Below are positions 37,563 through 45,348 of a DNA stretch of 64,000 nt, one piece after another (the stretch's first letter is position 1; each line of letters opens with the position of its first letter). Both the position numbers and the translations under genes were made by a program. The stretch spans positions 1 to 64,000 of the forward strand of contig JAFMLQ010000002.1 in the NCBI GenBank assembly GCA_017852075.1, given 5' to 3'. The notes under the pieces are model-generated. The model was not told the DNA's origin. It saw only the letters and a list, made by a program, of their open reading frames with translations, and made no database searches. The DNA comes from Flavobacteriaceae bacterium. Lineage in GTDB: Bacteria; Bacteroidota; Bacteroidia; Flavobacteriales; Flavobacteriaceae.

Positions 37563-38633
37563 TTAATCAATTAAATTCAGATTGAAAGAGTCATTTTGAG
37601 TATAAGCAATGACATAGCCTACAAGAGCGCTATAACTTTGAATGCCTTGGGCTTGTCCATTGGCTTTGAGATAAGAATCGTAGCCTTTTTTGAGTAAGGG
37701 TTCAAATGGGTTTTGATATTGTTTCCAAAATTCGGAGAACGCCCTGTAATTTTTTATGATTCCGGGATGAAGGCTTTTTATTTTTTCTTTTGCAAGTTCT
37801 GGATTTGCCTTAAACAGTTCGCTATAACTATATTGTAATGCAAAGGTGTAGCCAGCATATTGCACAAATGGATCTGAATGTTTTATACTGGTATAAAATG
37901 CGATGAAATTGGCTTCTCCTTCAGAAGCTATTCCCAACTGATGTGCCATTTCGTGAGCCGCAGTAACGATAAAATTTAATTTAGGAATTTTGCTATTGGC
38001 TTGAGATTCCAAAGTAAAAGGATTTAAGTATCCTGAATACCCCATATAACTTAGCAAGGTGCTCCAAAGGGATTGTTTTAAGTAGGGTTGGGGCTTCATT
38101 TTTTTTAGATCAAAATCAAACTCTTTTTCGATCAATTCAGCGATTTTGTCTTTTGAATATTGAATTTTAACGGCCGTGGTGTCATTGATGCTTAACTGAG
38201 AGTGCAATTGATTCGAGATTAAAATAAGTTTTGATAAGGTATTTTCTAGTTCAGTTTCGTTATATGTCATCTTATATTTCAAATCTTGATGCAAGGGAGT
38301 TCGATAGTAATTAAGACCCCAGCTTACATTAAAAAAAAGGACTACCAAAGAGATCAAAGACAAGCTATTTCCCAAAATCAACTTCCATGCGACCATTCTT
38401 TTTTTGAAAAACAAGACACCGCTTTTTACAATTAAAAGAATTGCAATAGCATAAAAAAGATCTCCCAGAGAAAAAGAAAACTGCTGAAAGAAGAAACGGT
38501 GGGTTTCAAAAATAAATGGGTATAAACGTTGGCTGTAATACGTCTCAACCCAAGCAGGATGATTCTTAAGATAAGTTAGACCCCATAACTGTAATGGCAA
38601 TAAGCCGATAAGTAAGAAATGGATTTTTTTCAT
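37563..38633 (-). CDS. DUF3810 membrane protein with zincin-like HExxH motif
   Basis: 356 residues with three N-terminal hydrophobic segments and a large C-terminal domain outside the membrane. The C-terminal part contains AAHEMAHQLGIASEGEANFI, which has the HExxH zinc motif and a glutamate 14 residues on, as in gluzincin-type peptidases. It is of the DUF3810 family in Bacteroidota; peptidase activity is inference. It follows the terminator of the cyclophilin-FKBP gene and precedes the methyltransferase gene with 36 bp between. Confidence 0.83.
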   Translation of the reverse strand: MKKIHFLLIGLLPLQLWGLTYLKNHPAWVETYYSQRLYPFIFETHRFFFQQFSFSLGDLFYAIAILLIVKSGVLFFKKRMVAWKLILGNSLSLISLVVLFFNVSWGLNYYRTPLHQDLKYKMTYNETELENTLSKLILISNQLHSQLSINDTTAVKIQYSKDKIAELIEKEFDFDLKKMKPQPYLKQSLWSTLLSYMGYSGYLNPFTLESQANSKIPKLNFIVTAAHEMAHQLGIASEGEANFIAFYTSIKHSDPFVQYAGYTFALQYSYSELFKANPELAKEKIKSLHPGIIKNYRAFSEFWKQYQNPFEPLLKKGYDSYLKANGQAQGIQSYSALVGYVIAYTQNDSFNLNLID

Positions 38634-38638
38634 GAACT

Positions 38639-38665
38639 AAAAAAGCCAGGCTTTCACCTGGCTTT
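38639..38665 (-). terminator. intrinsic terminator after the cyclophilin-FKBP gene
   Basis: A 9-bp perfect stem (AAAGCCAGG with CCTGGCTTT) around a 6-base loop, followed on the minus strand by TTTTTT. It separates the nrnA-gldI-ppi unit from DUF3810, whose ATG begins only 6 bp later. Confidence 0.85.
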
Positions 38666-38673
38666 ATGCAATG

Positions 38674-39750
38674 TTATTGTTCTACGCTGGTAACTTCCAC
38701 TTCAAAAATCAAATCTGATTGTGGAGGGATGCCTCGAGATCCTTCTTCGCCATAAGCAAGCGTATAGGGAAGGAATAAAGTAGCTCGATCTCCTTCATTA
38801 AGTAAACGAATCCCCTCCTTAAAACCATCAATCATTCGGTCTTCAGGTCCTACTTTTGCCATGATGGGTGAATACATGCCTGCGTTGAGTTTTTGAAGAT
38901 TGAATATATCGTTTTGCTTTGCAATTTCTTCATTACTGGTTTCTAATAGTGTACCGTCTGCAAAATATACTGCGTAGTGCACCATTGCTTTGTTGGTAGA
39001 GGTAACTGTTTTTCCTTTGCCGGAGGTGGTTATGATGTACTGCAAGCCTGTTTTGGTCAAAGTTGAGGTTTCTTTTAAAGAATCAAATTTTGCAATATTT
39101 TTTGCTCTAATTTTTACCTGTTTTGCTTCTTTTTCTTTAGCGATAGCTTCTCTGTTATCAAAGTAGTTTTTGAAGATTTCGGGAGCATCAAATTTGCGTG
39201 CATCACTCCCTTTTCTAATGATGTTGATTTCATTGATCAAGTCATCTTGTGCAATACTATCCACCACCTCTTGCCCTTGAACGACGGCTCCAAATACAGT
39301 GTGTTTTCCATCCAACCAAGGAGTAGCCTTGTGGGTGATAAAAAATTGACTTCCGTTTGTGGCAGGCCCACTATTGGCCATTGATAAAATGCCAGGTCCC
39401 TTATGAGTAAGCTCGCTGAATTCGTCATCAAATCGGTAGCCTGGTCCTCCAGAGCCAACTCCCAAAGGATCTCCACCTTGAATCATAAAGTCCGCTATGA
39501 CTCGGTGAAATTTAAGTCCATTGTAAAACTTTTTAGATTTAAATTCATCACTGACCATAGGGTTGTTTCCCTCACTTAGAGAGATGAAATTTGCCACAGT
39601 AATTGGAGCTTCTACATGAGCCAATTTTATGAGAATGGTACCCTTGTCGGTTTGTATATCAGCATAAAGTCCAGCGTCCAAGTCGGGATATTGAGACTTA
39701 CATGCTAATAAAAGGGTAACTGTTAGAATTGAGAGGAAAATTTTTTTCAT
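38674..39750 (-). CDS. dual peptidyl-prolyl isomerase lipoprotein (cyclophilin plus FKBP)
   Basis: 358 residues; lipobox LLAC with Cys17 predicts a membrane-anchored periplasmic lipoprotein. Residues about 28-185 are a cyclophilin domain (FHRVIADFMIQGGDP, MANSGPATNGSQFFI, LDGKHTVFG); residues about 255-358 are an FKBP domain (MVHYAVYFADGTLLETS, GFKEGIRLLNEGDRATLFLP, YGEEGSRGIPPQSDLIFEVE). Two unrelated prolyl isomerase folds in one chain, a dual-family immunophilin (CFBP type) as reported from Flavobacterium. It follows gldI by 18 bp and probably helps fold exported proteins with it. Confidence 0.93.
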   Translation of the reverse strand: MKKIFLSILTVTLLLACKSQYPDLDAGLYADIQTDKGTILIKLAHVEAPITVANFISLSEGNNPMVSDEFKSKKFYNGLKFHRVIADFMIQGGDPLGVGSGGPGYRFDDEFSELTHKGPGILSMANSGPATNGSQFFITHKATPWLDGKHTVFGAVVQGQEVVDSIAQDDLINEINIIRKGSDARKFDAPEIFKNYFDNREAIAKEKEAKQVKIRAKNIAKFDSLKETSTLTKTGLQYIITTSGKGKTVTSTNKAMVHYAVYFADGTLLETSNEEIAKQNDIFNLQKLNAGMYSPIMAKVGPEDRMIDGFKEGIRLLNEGDRATLFLPYTLAYGEEGSRGIPPQSDLIFEVEVTSVEQ

Positions 39751-39768
39751 GTTTTGTGTTTAAAGTGA

Positions 39769-40296
39769 TTATTTATTAGGTAGGCGTTCAATAGTGAAAC
39801 GAAGGGGCTGATTTCCGCCAATTTTTTCTCCATCTCCCTGATAACCAAAGCAAAGGTAGGAAGGAAAAAGAAATACGACAACTTCCTCGGGTCGTATCAT
39901 ACGAATCCCTTCTCTAAGCGCGGGTAATAATTCTTCTTGATCAACCAAATAGTCCACGATCCCTAAATCGGACATACTGTAAAGAAGCTTGTTTTCAAGA
40001 TTTTCAATTTGATATTGAAAACGGACTTTTGTCCCTTTTTGAGGAAGTGGGATTGAAGTTGATGCTTTTTTGATATAGGCAAATAAAAATCCGAGTTCAG
40101 AGGGTTGAAAGTCTAAGGCAGTATCTTTTTTTGCTGCTTTTTTTAGCAACACTTCTTCGCGAGCTAAAAGCATCTTATTTCGTTCTGCAGAACTGTTTAA
40201 AAAAACTTGTTTTTTCTTATTAAGCGGATAGCGAGCAGTGCTTTCTTTACAAGAAAGACAGGAGCAAAAGATTATTAAAAGTAGAAAGAACCTCAT
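39769..40296 (-). CDS. gldI: gliding motility-associated peptidyl-prolyl isomerase GldI
   Basis: 175-residue FKBP-type lipoprotein (lipobox LSC, Cys16). The FKBP domain spans about residues 75-172, with KVRFQYQIENL, LLPALREGIRMIRPEEVVVFLFP and SYLCFGYQGDG. GldI is required for gliding and type IX secretion in Flavobacterium. I choose the ATG at 40296 because the upstream ATG at 40341 overlaps nrnA and adds residues unlike a signal peptide. It lies between nrnA and the dual immunophilin, its usual place in flavobacteria. Confidence 0.82.
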   Translation of the reverse strand: MRFFLLLIIFCSCLSCKESTARYPLNKKKQVFLNSSAERNKMLLAREEVLLKKAAKKDTALDFQPSELGFLFAYIKKASTSIPLPQKGTKVRFQYQIENLENKLLYSMSDLGIVDYLVDQEELLPALREGIRMIRPEEVVVFLFPSYLCFGYQGDGEKIGGNQPLRFTIERLPNK

Positions 40297-40306
40297 TATA
40301 TACTCT

Positions 40307-41317
40307 TTATTGAAATTGATCAGCAACTTCTTTAACGGCATTTTTAAATCGCGCTACGGTATCTTCCATGCTGTCCATGGACATACCGCCTGCGGCGTTG
40401 TGGTGACCTCCCCCATTGAAGTAGGTCCGAGCGAAGTCATTGACTGAAAAAGTTCCTTTTGAACGGAAAGACATCTTGATTTTCCCTTCATTTTTATTTT
40501 CGATTAGAATACACGAAAAAACAATGCCTTCCAGCGAAAGACCATAATTCACAAAGCCTTCTGTATCGCCTTTTTGATAATCACAGGAAATCAATTCTTC
40601 CTGGTTTAGGGTCATAAACACAATGGGCAAATCCGGAAATTGTTGCAGATTCGAAAGTGTAATTCCCAACAGTTTTAATCGATTAAAAGATGCACTGTCA
40701 TAAATTTTTTGGTGAATTTCAGTTCCATCTGCACCTGCTTGGATGAGATGTGAAATGGCTTGATGGGTTTCTGAGGTGGTAGCAGAATAGCGGAAGGATC
40801 CTGTGTCGGTCATGATACCGGTGTATAAACAGCTCGCAATTTCTTTATTTATGGCGGTTTCATCCAAAGCTTTGATGACGTTATAAATCATTTCACATGT
40901 TGAGCTCATAGAGGTATCAGAATATCGTAAAACTGCATAATCCTCTGGTGCTTCGTGATGATCAATCATGATTTTATGTCCTGGAGCTTTACTCACAATA
41001 TCGGTGAGTTCTTGAATCCGATCTAATGCATTGAAGTCTAAGGTGAAAATCATGTCAGCATGACGTATTTTTTCTTGAACTTCTGATGGATTCTGAGTGT
41101 ATTTTAAAATTTTATTTTCTCCTGGGAGCCATTTTAAAAATGAAGGATATTCATTGGGAGAAATCACCACGGCTTCATGTCCTTTTTGAGAGAGGAAGTG
41201 ATACCATGCCAAGGTGCTTCCCAAGGCGTCTCCATCTGCATTCCTATGGGGAAGGATTACAATTTTTTTTGGACTTATTAAGTACTTTTTTAAATCGGTA
41301 ATAAAGCTCTTTTCCAT
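40307..41317 (-). CDS. nrnA: bifunctional oligoribonuclease/PAP phosphatase, DHH family
   Basis: 336 residues. The DHH domain holds PHRNADGDALGS (metal-binding aspartates), FTLDFNALDRI and the signature MIDHHEAPEDY; the DHHA1 domain near the C-terminus has GGGHHNAAGGMS. NrnA-type enzymes degrade short oligoribonucleotides and 3'-phosphoadenosine 5'-phosphate. Some DHH/DHHA1 relatives are cyclic-dinucleotide phosphodiesterases, so the exact substrate is uncertain. The -7 box just before the ATG implies a very short leader. Confidence 0.88.
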   Translation of the reverse strand: MEKSFITDLKKYLISPKKIVILPHRNADGDALGSTLAWYHFLSQKGHEAVVISPNEYPSFLKWLPGENKILKYTQNPSEVQEKIRHADMIFTLDFNALDRIQELTDIVSKAPGHKIMIDHHEAPEDYAVLRYSDTSMSSTCEMIYNVIKALDETAINKEIASCLYTGIMTDTGSFRYSATTSETHQAISHLIQAGADGTEIHQKIYDSASFNRLKLLGITLSNLQQFPDLPIVFMTLNQEELISCDYQKGDTEGFVNYGLSLEGIVFSCILIENKNEGKIKMSFRSKGTFSVNDFARTYFNGGGHHNAAGGMSMDSMEDTVARFKNAVKEVADQFQ

Positions 41318-41324
41318 ATCAAGA

Positions 41325-41332
41325 CAAAGATA
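41325..41332 (-). promoter_or_regulatory. nrnA -7 promoter element
   Basis: Minus strand TATCTTTG fits TAnnTTTG and ends 7 bp before the nrnA ATG at 41317. No TTG is seen at the expected upstream distance. Confidence 0.5.
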
Positions 41333-41444
41333 CTATTTTACAAAGAGTAGTCTTATCGCGAATTGGATTTTTAAAAGGGTTCAAAATCTTTCTACTAGTG
41401 AGCGGGTGGCATTTAATAACATTTAGTATTTTCGCCAAAAAAAA

Positions 41445-41861
41445 ATGGCACACACTACACTAATGATGATCAAGCCCGACGCAGTTGAAAACGGGCATAT
41501 CGGTAGAATACTTGAAAAAGTAACAGCTGCAGGATTTCAGATTAAGGGTTTAAAACTAACCCAACTTTCAAAAAATGACGCAGAGCGTTTTTATGAAGTA
41601 CACCAAGAACGTCCTTTCTTCGGAGAGTTAGTCGCTTTTATGTCCAGAGGACCTATTGTAGCTGCTGTTTTGGAAAAAGAGAATGCTGTGAGTGATTTCA
41701 GAACGCTAATCGGTGCAACCAATCCTGCTGAAGCTGCAGAAGGGACTATTCGAAAGTTGTATGCAACCTCCATAGGAGAAAATGCAGTACACGGTTCGGA
41801 TAGTGACGAAAATGCGGAAATTGAAGCGGCCTTTCATTTCGCAGGACGCGAGCGATTCTAA
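41445..41861 (+). CDS. ndk: nucleoside-diphosphate kinase
   Basis: Transfers the gamma-phosphate between nucleotides through a phosphohistidine, 138 residues. Seen: [13 protein letters not shown] at the start and [16 protein letters not shown] with the active-site histidine (His116). A near-match to the -7 element (TATTTTCG, one mismatch) lies about 10 bp before the ATG. The 3' end overlaps the convergent DUF721 gene by 4 bp. Confidence 0.97.
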   Translation: MAHTTLMMIKPDAVENGHIGRILEKVTAAGFQIKGLKLTQLSKNDAERFYEVHQERPFFGELVAFMSRGPIVAAVLEKENAVSDFRTLIGATNPAEAAEGTIRKLYATSIGENAVHGSDSDENAEIEAAFHFAGRERF

Positions 41862-42160
41862 TTCAAGACAACTTTACGAATACAAGTTTCGCCTAGGTGA
41901 TTGTTTAGCCGCTCTTTAATCATTTCTAGTTGATAACTCAACTCCATTTTTAATGCAGCCGAACGAATACTCACATACAAGATGTTGTGAGAAAACCGAA
42001 CTTGTAGGGTGTATTGCATAATATGGGTGCCCATAACTTCTTCCCACGAATTGCAAATCCGAACGTTTTGCACTCCTTTTTGAAGAGGCTTTTGAGCAAC
42101 AACCTCTTTCAAAACTTCTTTTAAGGGCTTGGTTCCGAATTTGTTTTTAGCATTTTTCAT
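41858..42160 (-). CDS. DUF721/DciA-like protein
   Basis: 100 residues with the DUF721 fold ([10 protein letters not shown]-like segment, [24 protein letters not shown] in two pieces). DciA, a DUF721 protein, is known as the ancestral loader of replicative helicase DnaB in bacteria lacking DnaC/DnaI; flavobacteria lack DnaC. It lies downstream of recF and a lipoprotein gene in one unit. A helicase-loading role is inference. Confidence 0.82.
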   Translation of the reverse strand: MKNAKNKFGTKPLKEVLKEVVAQKPLQKGVQNVRICNSWEEVMGTHIMQYTLQVRFSHNILYVSIRSAALKMELSYQLEMIKERLNNHLGETCIRKVVLN

Positions 42161-42161
42161 T

Positions 42162-42593
42162 TTAAAACTTTACTAGGAGTGGACGTTTGTAATAAAAAAC
42201 CCTGTCATTGTTTTCGAGAATTAATTTTTGACTATCTAAAAAAATGATTTTACGAGACCATTCATCCCAACGGGACTGGAATCTAATGTAATAGTTTTTG
42301 TCGAGTTTTTCAATTTGAAATGGGACAGCGTCCTCCGAAGAGGTAAAACTCCCATCAACACGAGGAGCAACTTTGTTTAGAATTCCTTCTGGATATTTCA
42401 TTTGGTAATGATCGTATAAAGGTGCGCTAGCTTTTGGCTTAAATTCTTCGCCTTTCTGACGTATGAAATCAATCTCCCAGTAGCCCGAAAGATATTTAAT
42501 TTCAGTATCAGGAGAAGTGGAACAGCCCAAAAGGAAAAGACAGATTCCAATTCTAACTAAGTTTCGAAATACCTTAAAGCTTAAATAGTTCAT
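42162..42593 (-). CDS. hypothetical lipoprotein
   Basis: 143 residues; lipobox LLGC with Cys24 after a basic and hydrophobic N-terminus. The remainder (YLSGYWEIDFIRQKGEEF, YYIRFQSRWDEWSRKIIFLD) is beta-rich and lipocalin-like, with a W-E-I-D start of a barrel strand. Its start overlaps the recF 3' end by 20 bp and it ends one base before DUF721, so it is co-transcribed with both. Conserved next to recF in flavobacteria from general recollection; function unknown. Confidence 0.78.
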   Translation of the reverse strand: MNYLSFKVFRNLVRIGICLFLLGCSTSPDTEIKYLSGYWEIDFIRQKGEEFKPKASAPLYDHYQMKYPEGILNKVAPRVDGSFTSSEDAVPFQIEKLDKNYYIRFQSRWDEWSRKIIFLDSQKLILENNDRVFYYKRPLLVKF

Positions 42594-43653
42594 AGGTTGA
42601 TTTTAAGGTTTGTAAAGCATTTACGGTGCGTTCTTCGTGTGTATCTGTTAAGAAAATTTGACCAAAATCATTTTGATCGACCAAAGAAATGATTTGCGTC
42701 ACTCTTTTTTGATCGAGCTTGTCGAAGGCATCGTCTAAAAGAAGTATGGGTGCTCCGCCAGTTTGCTTTTTAAGAAAGTCAAATTGAGCCAGTTTTAAAG
42801 CAATCAAAAAGGTTTTTTGTTGCCCTTGACTACCAAACTTTTTGATGGGTTGCGTTTCCAAAAGAAAGTTAATATCGTCTTTATGGATTCCTGTAGAGGT
42901 GTATTGTAGCACCTTATCTTTTTCAAAACTATTTTCAAGAAGGTCTTGATGTGAATTTTCGTGCAATTGACTCTCGTATTCCAAATCAACCCTTTCATTC
43001 CCTTCACTTATGTCATGATATCGGGCATTGAAGACAGGAATAAATGTCTCCATAAATGCCTTCCTTTTTTCATAAAGAGCAGTACTGCGTTGTACGAGTT
43101 GGATATTGTAAATAGCTAAGGTTTCGGGTTCAAAAGTATTGTTTAATGCAAAAAACTTTAGTAACGCATTGCGCTGCGAAAGAATTTTTTGGTATTCGAT
43201 TAAATTTTTAAGAAATAACGCATCTGTTTGTCCGATTACTCCGTCCATAAATTTTCTTCGGGTGCTACTTCCTTCCGAAATCAAGTCGCGATCTGCAGGG
43301 GATATGATGACCGTAGGAATTAGACCAATGTGGTCTGTGAGTTTTTCATACTCTTTACCGTTGCGTTTCATCACTTTTTTCTGTCCTTTTTTCAGATTGC
43401 AAACAATTTTTTCTTCTCGATTCTCCCTTTCATAACGTCCTTCAATAACAAAGAATTCTTCTCCCAACTGGATGTTTTGGGTTGCGATGGGATTAAAATA
43501 ACTTTTTCCAAAAGCGAGATGATAAATAGCGTCGAGGATGTTGGACTTTCCTTTGCCGTTGTCACCGATAAAACAATTTATTTTAGGATTAAAATCAAAT
43601 GTTTTGGAACGGATGTTCTTATATTGAGTAAGGGTAATTTGTTTTAAATACAT
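42574..43653 (-). CDS. recF: DNA replication and repair protein RecF
   Basis: SMC-like ATPase that loads RecA at single-strand gaps with RecOR, 359 residues from the ATG at 43653. Seen: Walker A GDNGKGKSNILDA (from residue 30), a signature region GSQGQQKTFLIALKLAQ, Walker B LLLDDAFDKLDQKR and the DTHEERT end. A TTG-initiated extension of three residues at 43662 lies inside the -7 box and is rejected. Confidence 0.95.
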   Translation of the reverse strand: MYLKQITLTQYKNIRSKTFDFNPKINCFIGDNGKGKSNILDAIYHLAFGKSYFNPIATQNIQLGEEFFVIEGRYERENREEKIVCNLKKGQKKVMKRNGKEYEKLTDHIGLIPTVIISPADRDLISEGSSTRRKFMDGVIGQTDALFLKNLIEYQKILSQRNALLKFFALNNTFEPETLAIYNIQLVQRSTALYEKRKAFMETFIPVFNARYHDISEGNERVDLEYESQLHENSHQDLLENSFEKDKVLQYTSTGIHKDDINFLLETQPIKKFGSQGQQKTFLIALKLAQFDFLKKQTGGAPILLLDDAFDKLDQKRVTQIISLVDQNDFGQIFLTDTHEERTVNALQTLKSTYELFKL

Positions 43654-43659
43654 AGAACA

Positions 43660-43667
43660 CAAAAATA
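43660..43667 (-). promoter_or_regulatory. recF -7 promoter element
   Basis: Minus strand TATTTTTG fits TAnnTTTG and ends 6 bp before the recF ATG, so transcription would begin within a few bases of the start codon. Confidence 0.55.
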
Positions 43668-43694
43668 ATAAGTTAGAAGCTAGCTTAGGGTTTT

Positions 43695-43722
43695 TTGAAT
43701 TAGAATAAAAAGACTAATTTTG
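43695..43722 (+). promoter_or_regulatory. promoter of the TPR-ribH unit
   Basis: TTG (43695-43697), 17 bp, TAATTTTG (43715-43722), ending 19 bp before the ATG at 43742. Divergent from the recF promoter. Confidence 0.65.
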
Positions 43723-43741
43723 GGCGCTTAATCATTTTATA

Positions 43742-44509
43742 ATGGCAACATACAAAAAACGCGGAGCAAAAAAGTCAATAGCTCCTTCGAAACAGGCTGA
43801 AGTTATCGAAGAAAGCACAACTGCTGAAGTATTTGAAACCTTAGATACAACGGCATCCAAAACAGAAGAATGGGTTGTAAAATACCAAAATGTGATTTTA
43901 ACTGTAATTGGAGTTGTAGCGATTGGTGTTTTAGGTTTCTTAGGATATGAAAATTTTGTTTCTAAACCCAAAGCACAAGAGGCGATTAGTGAACTCAATC
44001 AAGCACAGTATTACTTTGATTTAGCCGTAAACAGTGTAAAATCTGACTCCTTATACCGAAGAGCGTTGAACGGAGGTGAGGGAAAGTATGGATTTTTGGA
44101 TATCATTTCAAATTATGAAGGCACACCTGCAGCAAAATTGGCTACTTACAGCGCTGGCATGGCATATCTAAACCTTAAGGATTATCAAAATGCCATTCAA
44201 TATTTAGATCGATTCACTTCTGATGACGTACTGTTGGGAGCACTTTCTAAAGGAGCCATTGGAGACGCCTTTGCACAATTGGGTCAGCCAAACGATGCCT
44301 ATGACTATTACGTAGCTGCATCCAAAATGAATAACAACGACTATAGTACGCCAAAATATTTATACAAAGCTGCAATGACTGGTGCTGAAATAGGAAAAAA
44401 TAGTCAAGCGTTAGCCTTTTTAAAACGAATAGAAAAAGAATTTCCTAAATCTGCTGAGGCTTCTTTGGTCGCAGTACAAATTGCTAAACTCGAAACCTTA
44501 ATGCAGTAA
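43742..44509 (+). CDS. membrane-anchored tetratricopeptide repeat protein
   Basis: 255 residues. A basic and acidic N-terminal tail (about 1-45), one transmembrane helix (NVILTVIGVVAIGVLGFLGY, about 56-75), and a periplasmic part with TPR-like hairpins (about 110-250: LATYSAGMAYLNLKDYQNAIQYL, GAIGDAFAQLGQPNDAYDYY in two pieces). It resembles YfgM/UPF0070-type proteins, which act with the SecYEG-linked chaperone PpiD. The 2-bp gap to ribH implies co-transcription. Confidence 0.87.
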   Translation: MATYKKRGAKKSIAPSKQAEVIEESTTAEVFETLDTTASKTEEWVVKYQNVILTVIGVVAIGVLGFLGYENFVSKPKAQEAISELNQAQYYFDLAVNSVKSDSLYRRALNGGEGKYGFLDIISNYEGTPAAKLATYSAGMAYLNLKDYQNAIQYLDRFTSDDVLLGALSKGAIGDAFAQLGQPNDAYDYYVAASKMNNNDYSTPKYLYKAAMTGAEIGKNSQALAFLKRIEKEFPKSAEASLVAVQIAKLETLMQ

Positions 44510-44511
44510 AA

Positions 44512-44994
44512 ATGGCTACGGCTTTAGGCAATCTTTCTGAATACAATGCCGATGCTTTGCCAGATGGTAGCCCCTTCAAAATACATTTGGTAGTTTCTGA
44601 ATGGAATAACAACATCACGGAAGCACTGCTTCAGGGTGCGCAAACGACTCTAGTACAATTAGGGGTTCGTCCAGAACACCTGAAAATCTGGAAAGTTCCA
44701 GGTAGTTTTGAGTTGATTTACGGAGCCAAAAAGGCCCAGCAACAAAAACCCGATGCAGTAATTGCCATTGGAAGTTTAATTCAGGGTGAAACCCAACACT
44801 TTGATTTTGTTTGCCAGGCAGTTTCCCAAGGGATAAAAGATCTAAATGTACAGTCTGATGTCCCAGTGATTTTCTGTGTTTTGACAGATAATACCTTGGA
44901 ACAAGCTCAGGACCGCAGTGGTGGAAGGCATGGCAACAAGGGAGTCGAAGCCGCGGTCGCTGCACTTCAGATGGCAAATTTAAATTCAAAGTAA
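44512..44994 (+). CDS. ribH: 6,7-dimethyl-8-ribityllumazine synthase
   Basis: Penultimate step of riboflavin synthesis, forming 6,7-dimethyl-8-ribityllumazine, 160 residues. Seen: VVSEWNNNITEALLQGA, the phosphate- and substrate-binding VPGSFELIYGAKK, IAIGSLIQGETQHFD with the catalytic histidine, and the DRSGGRHGNKG segment near the C-terminus. Other rib genes are not here. No FMN riboswitch is visible upstream. Confidence 0.96.
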   Translation: MATALGNLSEYNADALPDGSPFKIHLVVSEWNNNITEALLQGAQTTLVQLGVRPEHLKIWKVPGSFELIYGAKKAQQQKPDAVIAIGSLIQGETQHFDFVCQAVSQGIKDLNVQSDVPVIFCVLTDNTLEQAQDRSGGRHGNKGVEAAVAALQMANLNSK

Positions 44995-45039
44995 GTGTAA
45001 CTTTCTGACTGAAGAATTTTTCCTTTTACCGCTTTCTCG

Positions 45040-45047
45040 TACCTTTG
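45040..45047 (+). promoter_or_regulatory. -7 promoter element of the gene at 45052
   Basis: TACCTTTG fits TAnnTTTG and ends only 4 bp before the ATG at 45052, implying a leaderless or nearly leaderless message for this gene and mutL. Confidence 0.5.
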
Positions 45048-45051
45048 GGTT

Positions 45052-45348
45052 ATGTTGAAATCAAACCTATTCAAACTCCGTAAAAACAGAAGGTACAACT
45101 ACACACCTCGCTATTACAAAGGGAAAGATGCGGGTAATATTTATGACTTTGACTCCAAGTTTTCTAAATATAGAGACACCTACAACAGCAATGATTTTGG
45201 ACAGCAATGGAGTGATATGCGTTTGCAAATGCGCAAGCGTAAAAACCGCTCCGTATCAATGCGTTTGTTGTTGATCATACTCGCTTTGGTATTGGTTTGT
45301 CTTTACATTTTAGATTTTGATTTGAGCATTTTTATGCAACCGAATTGA
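45052..45348 (+). CDS. small single-span membrane protein
   Basis: 98 residues. The first 70 are very basic (KLRKNRRYNYTPRYY, RLQMRKRKNRS), followed by one membrane helix (MRLLLIILALVLVCLYIL) and a short tail, so the charged part faces the cytoplasm. I do not recognise a function; homologues in flavobacteria stand between ribH and mutL and are sometimes mislabelled as a riboflavin synthase subunit. The stop overlaps the mutL ATG (TGATG). Confidence 0.8.
   Translation: MLKSNLFKLRKNRRYNYTPRYYKGKDAGNIYDFDSKFSKYRDTYNSNDFGQQWSDMRLQMRKRKNRSVSMRLLLIILALVLVCLYILDFDLSIFMQPN

Noticed and set aside
40297-40341. Longer gldI start
   Set aside because: It adds 15 residues before a clear lipoprotein signal and overlaps nrnA.
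44480-44512. FMN riboswitch before ribH
   Set aside because: Only 2 bp separate ribH from the TPR gene; there is no room for the aptamer.
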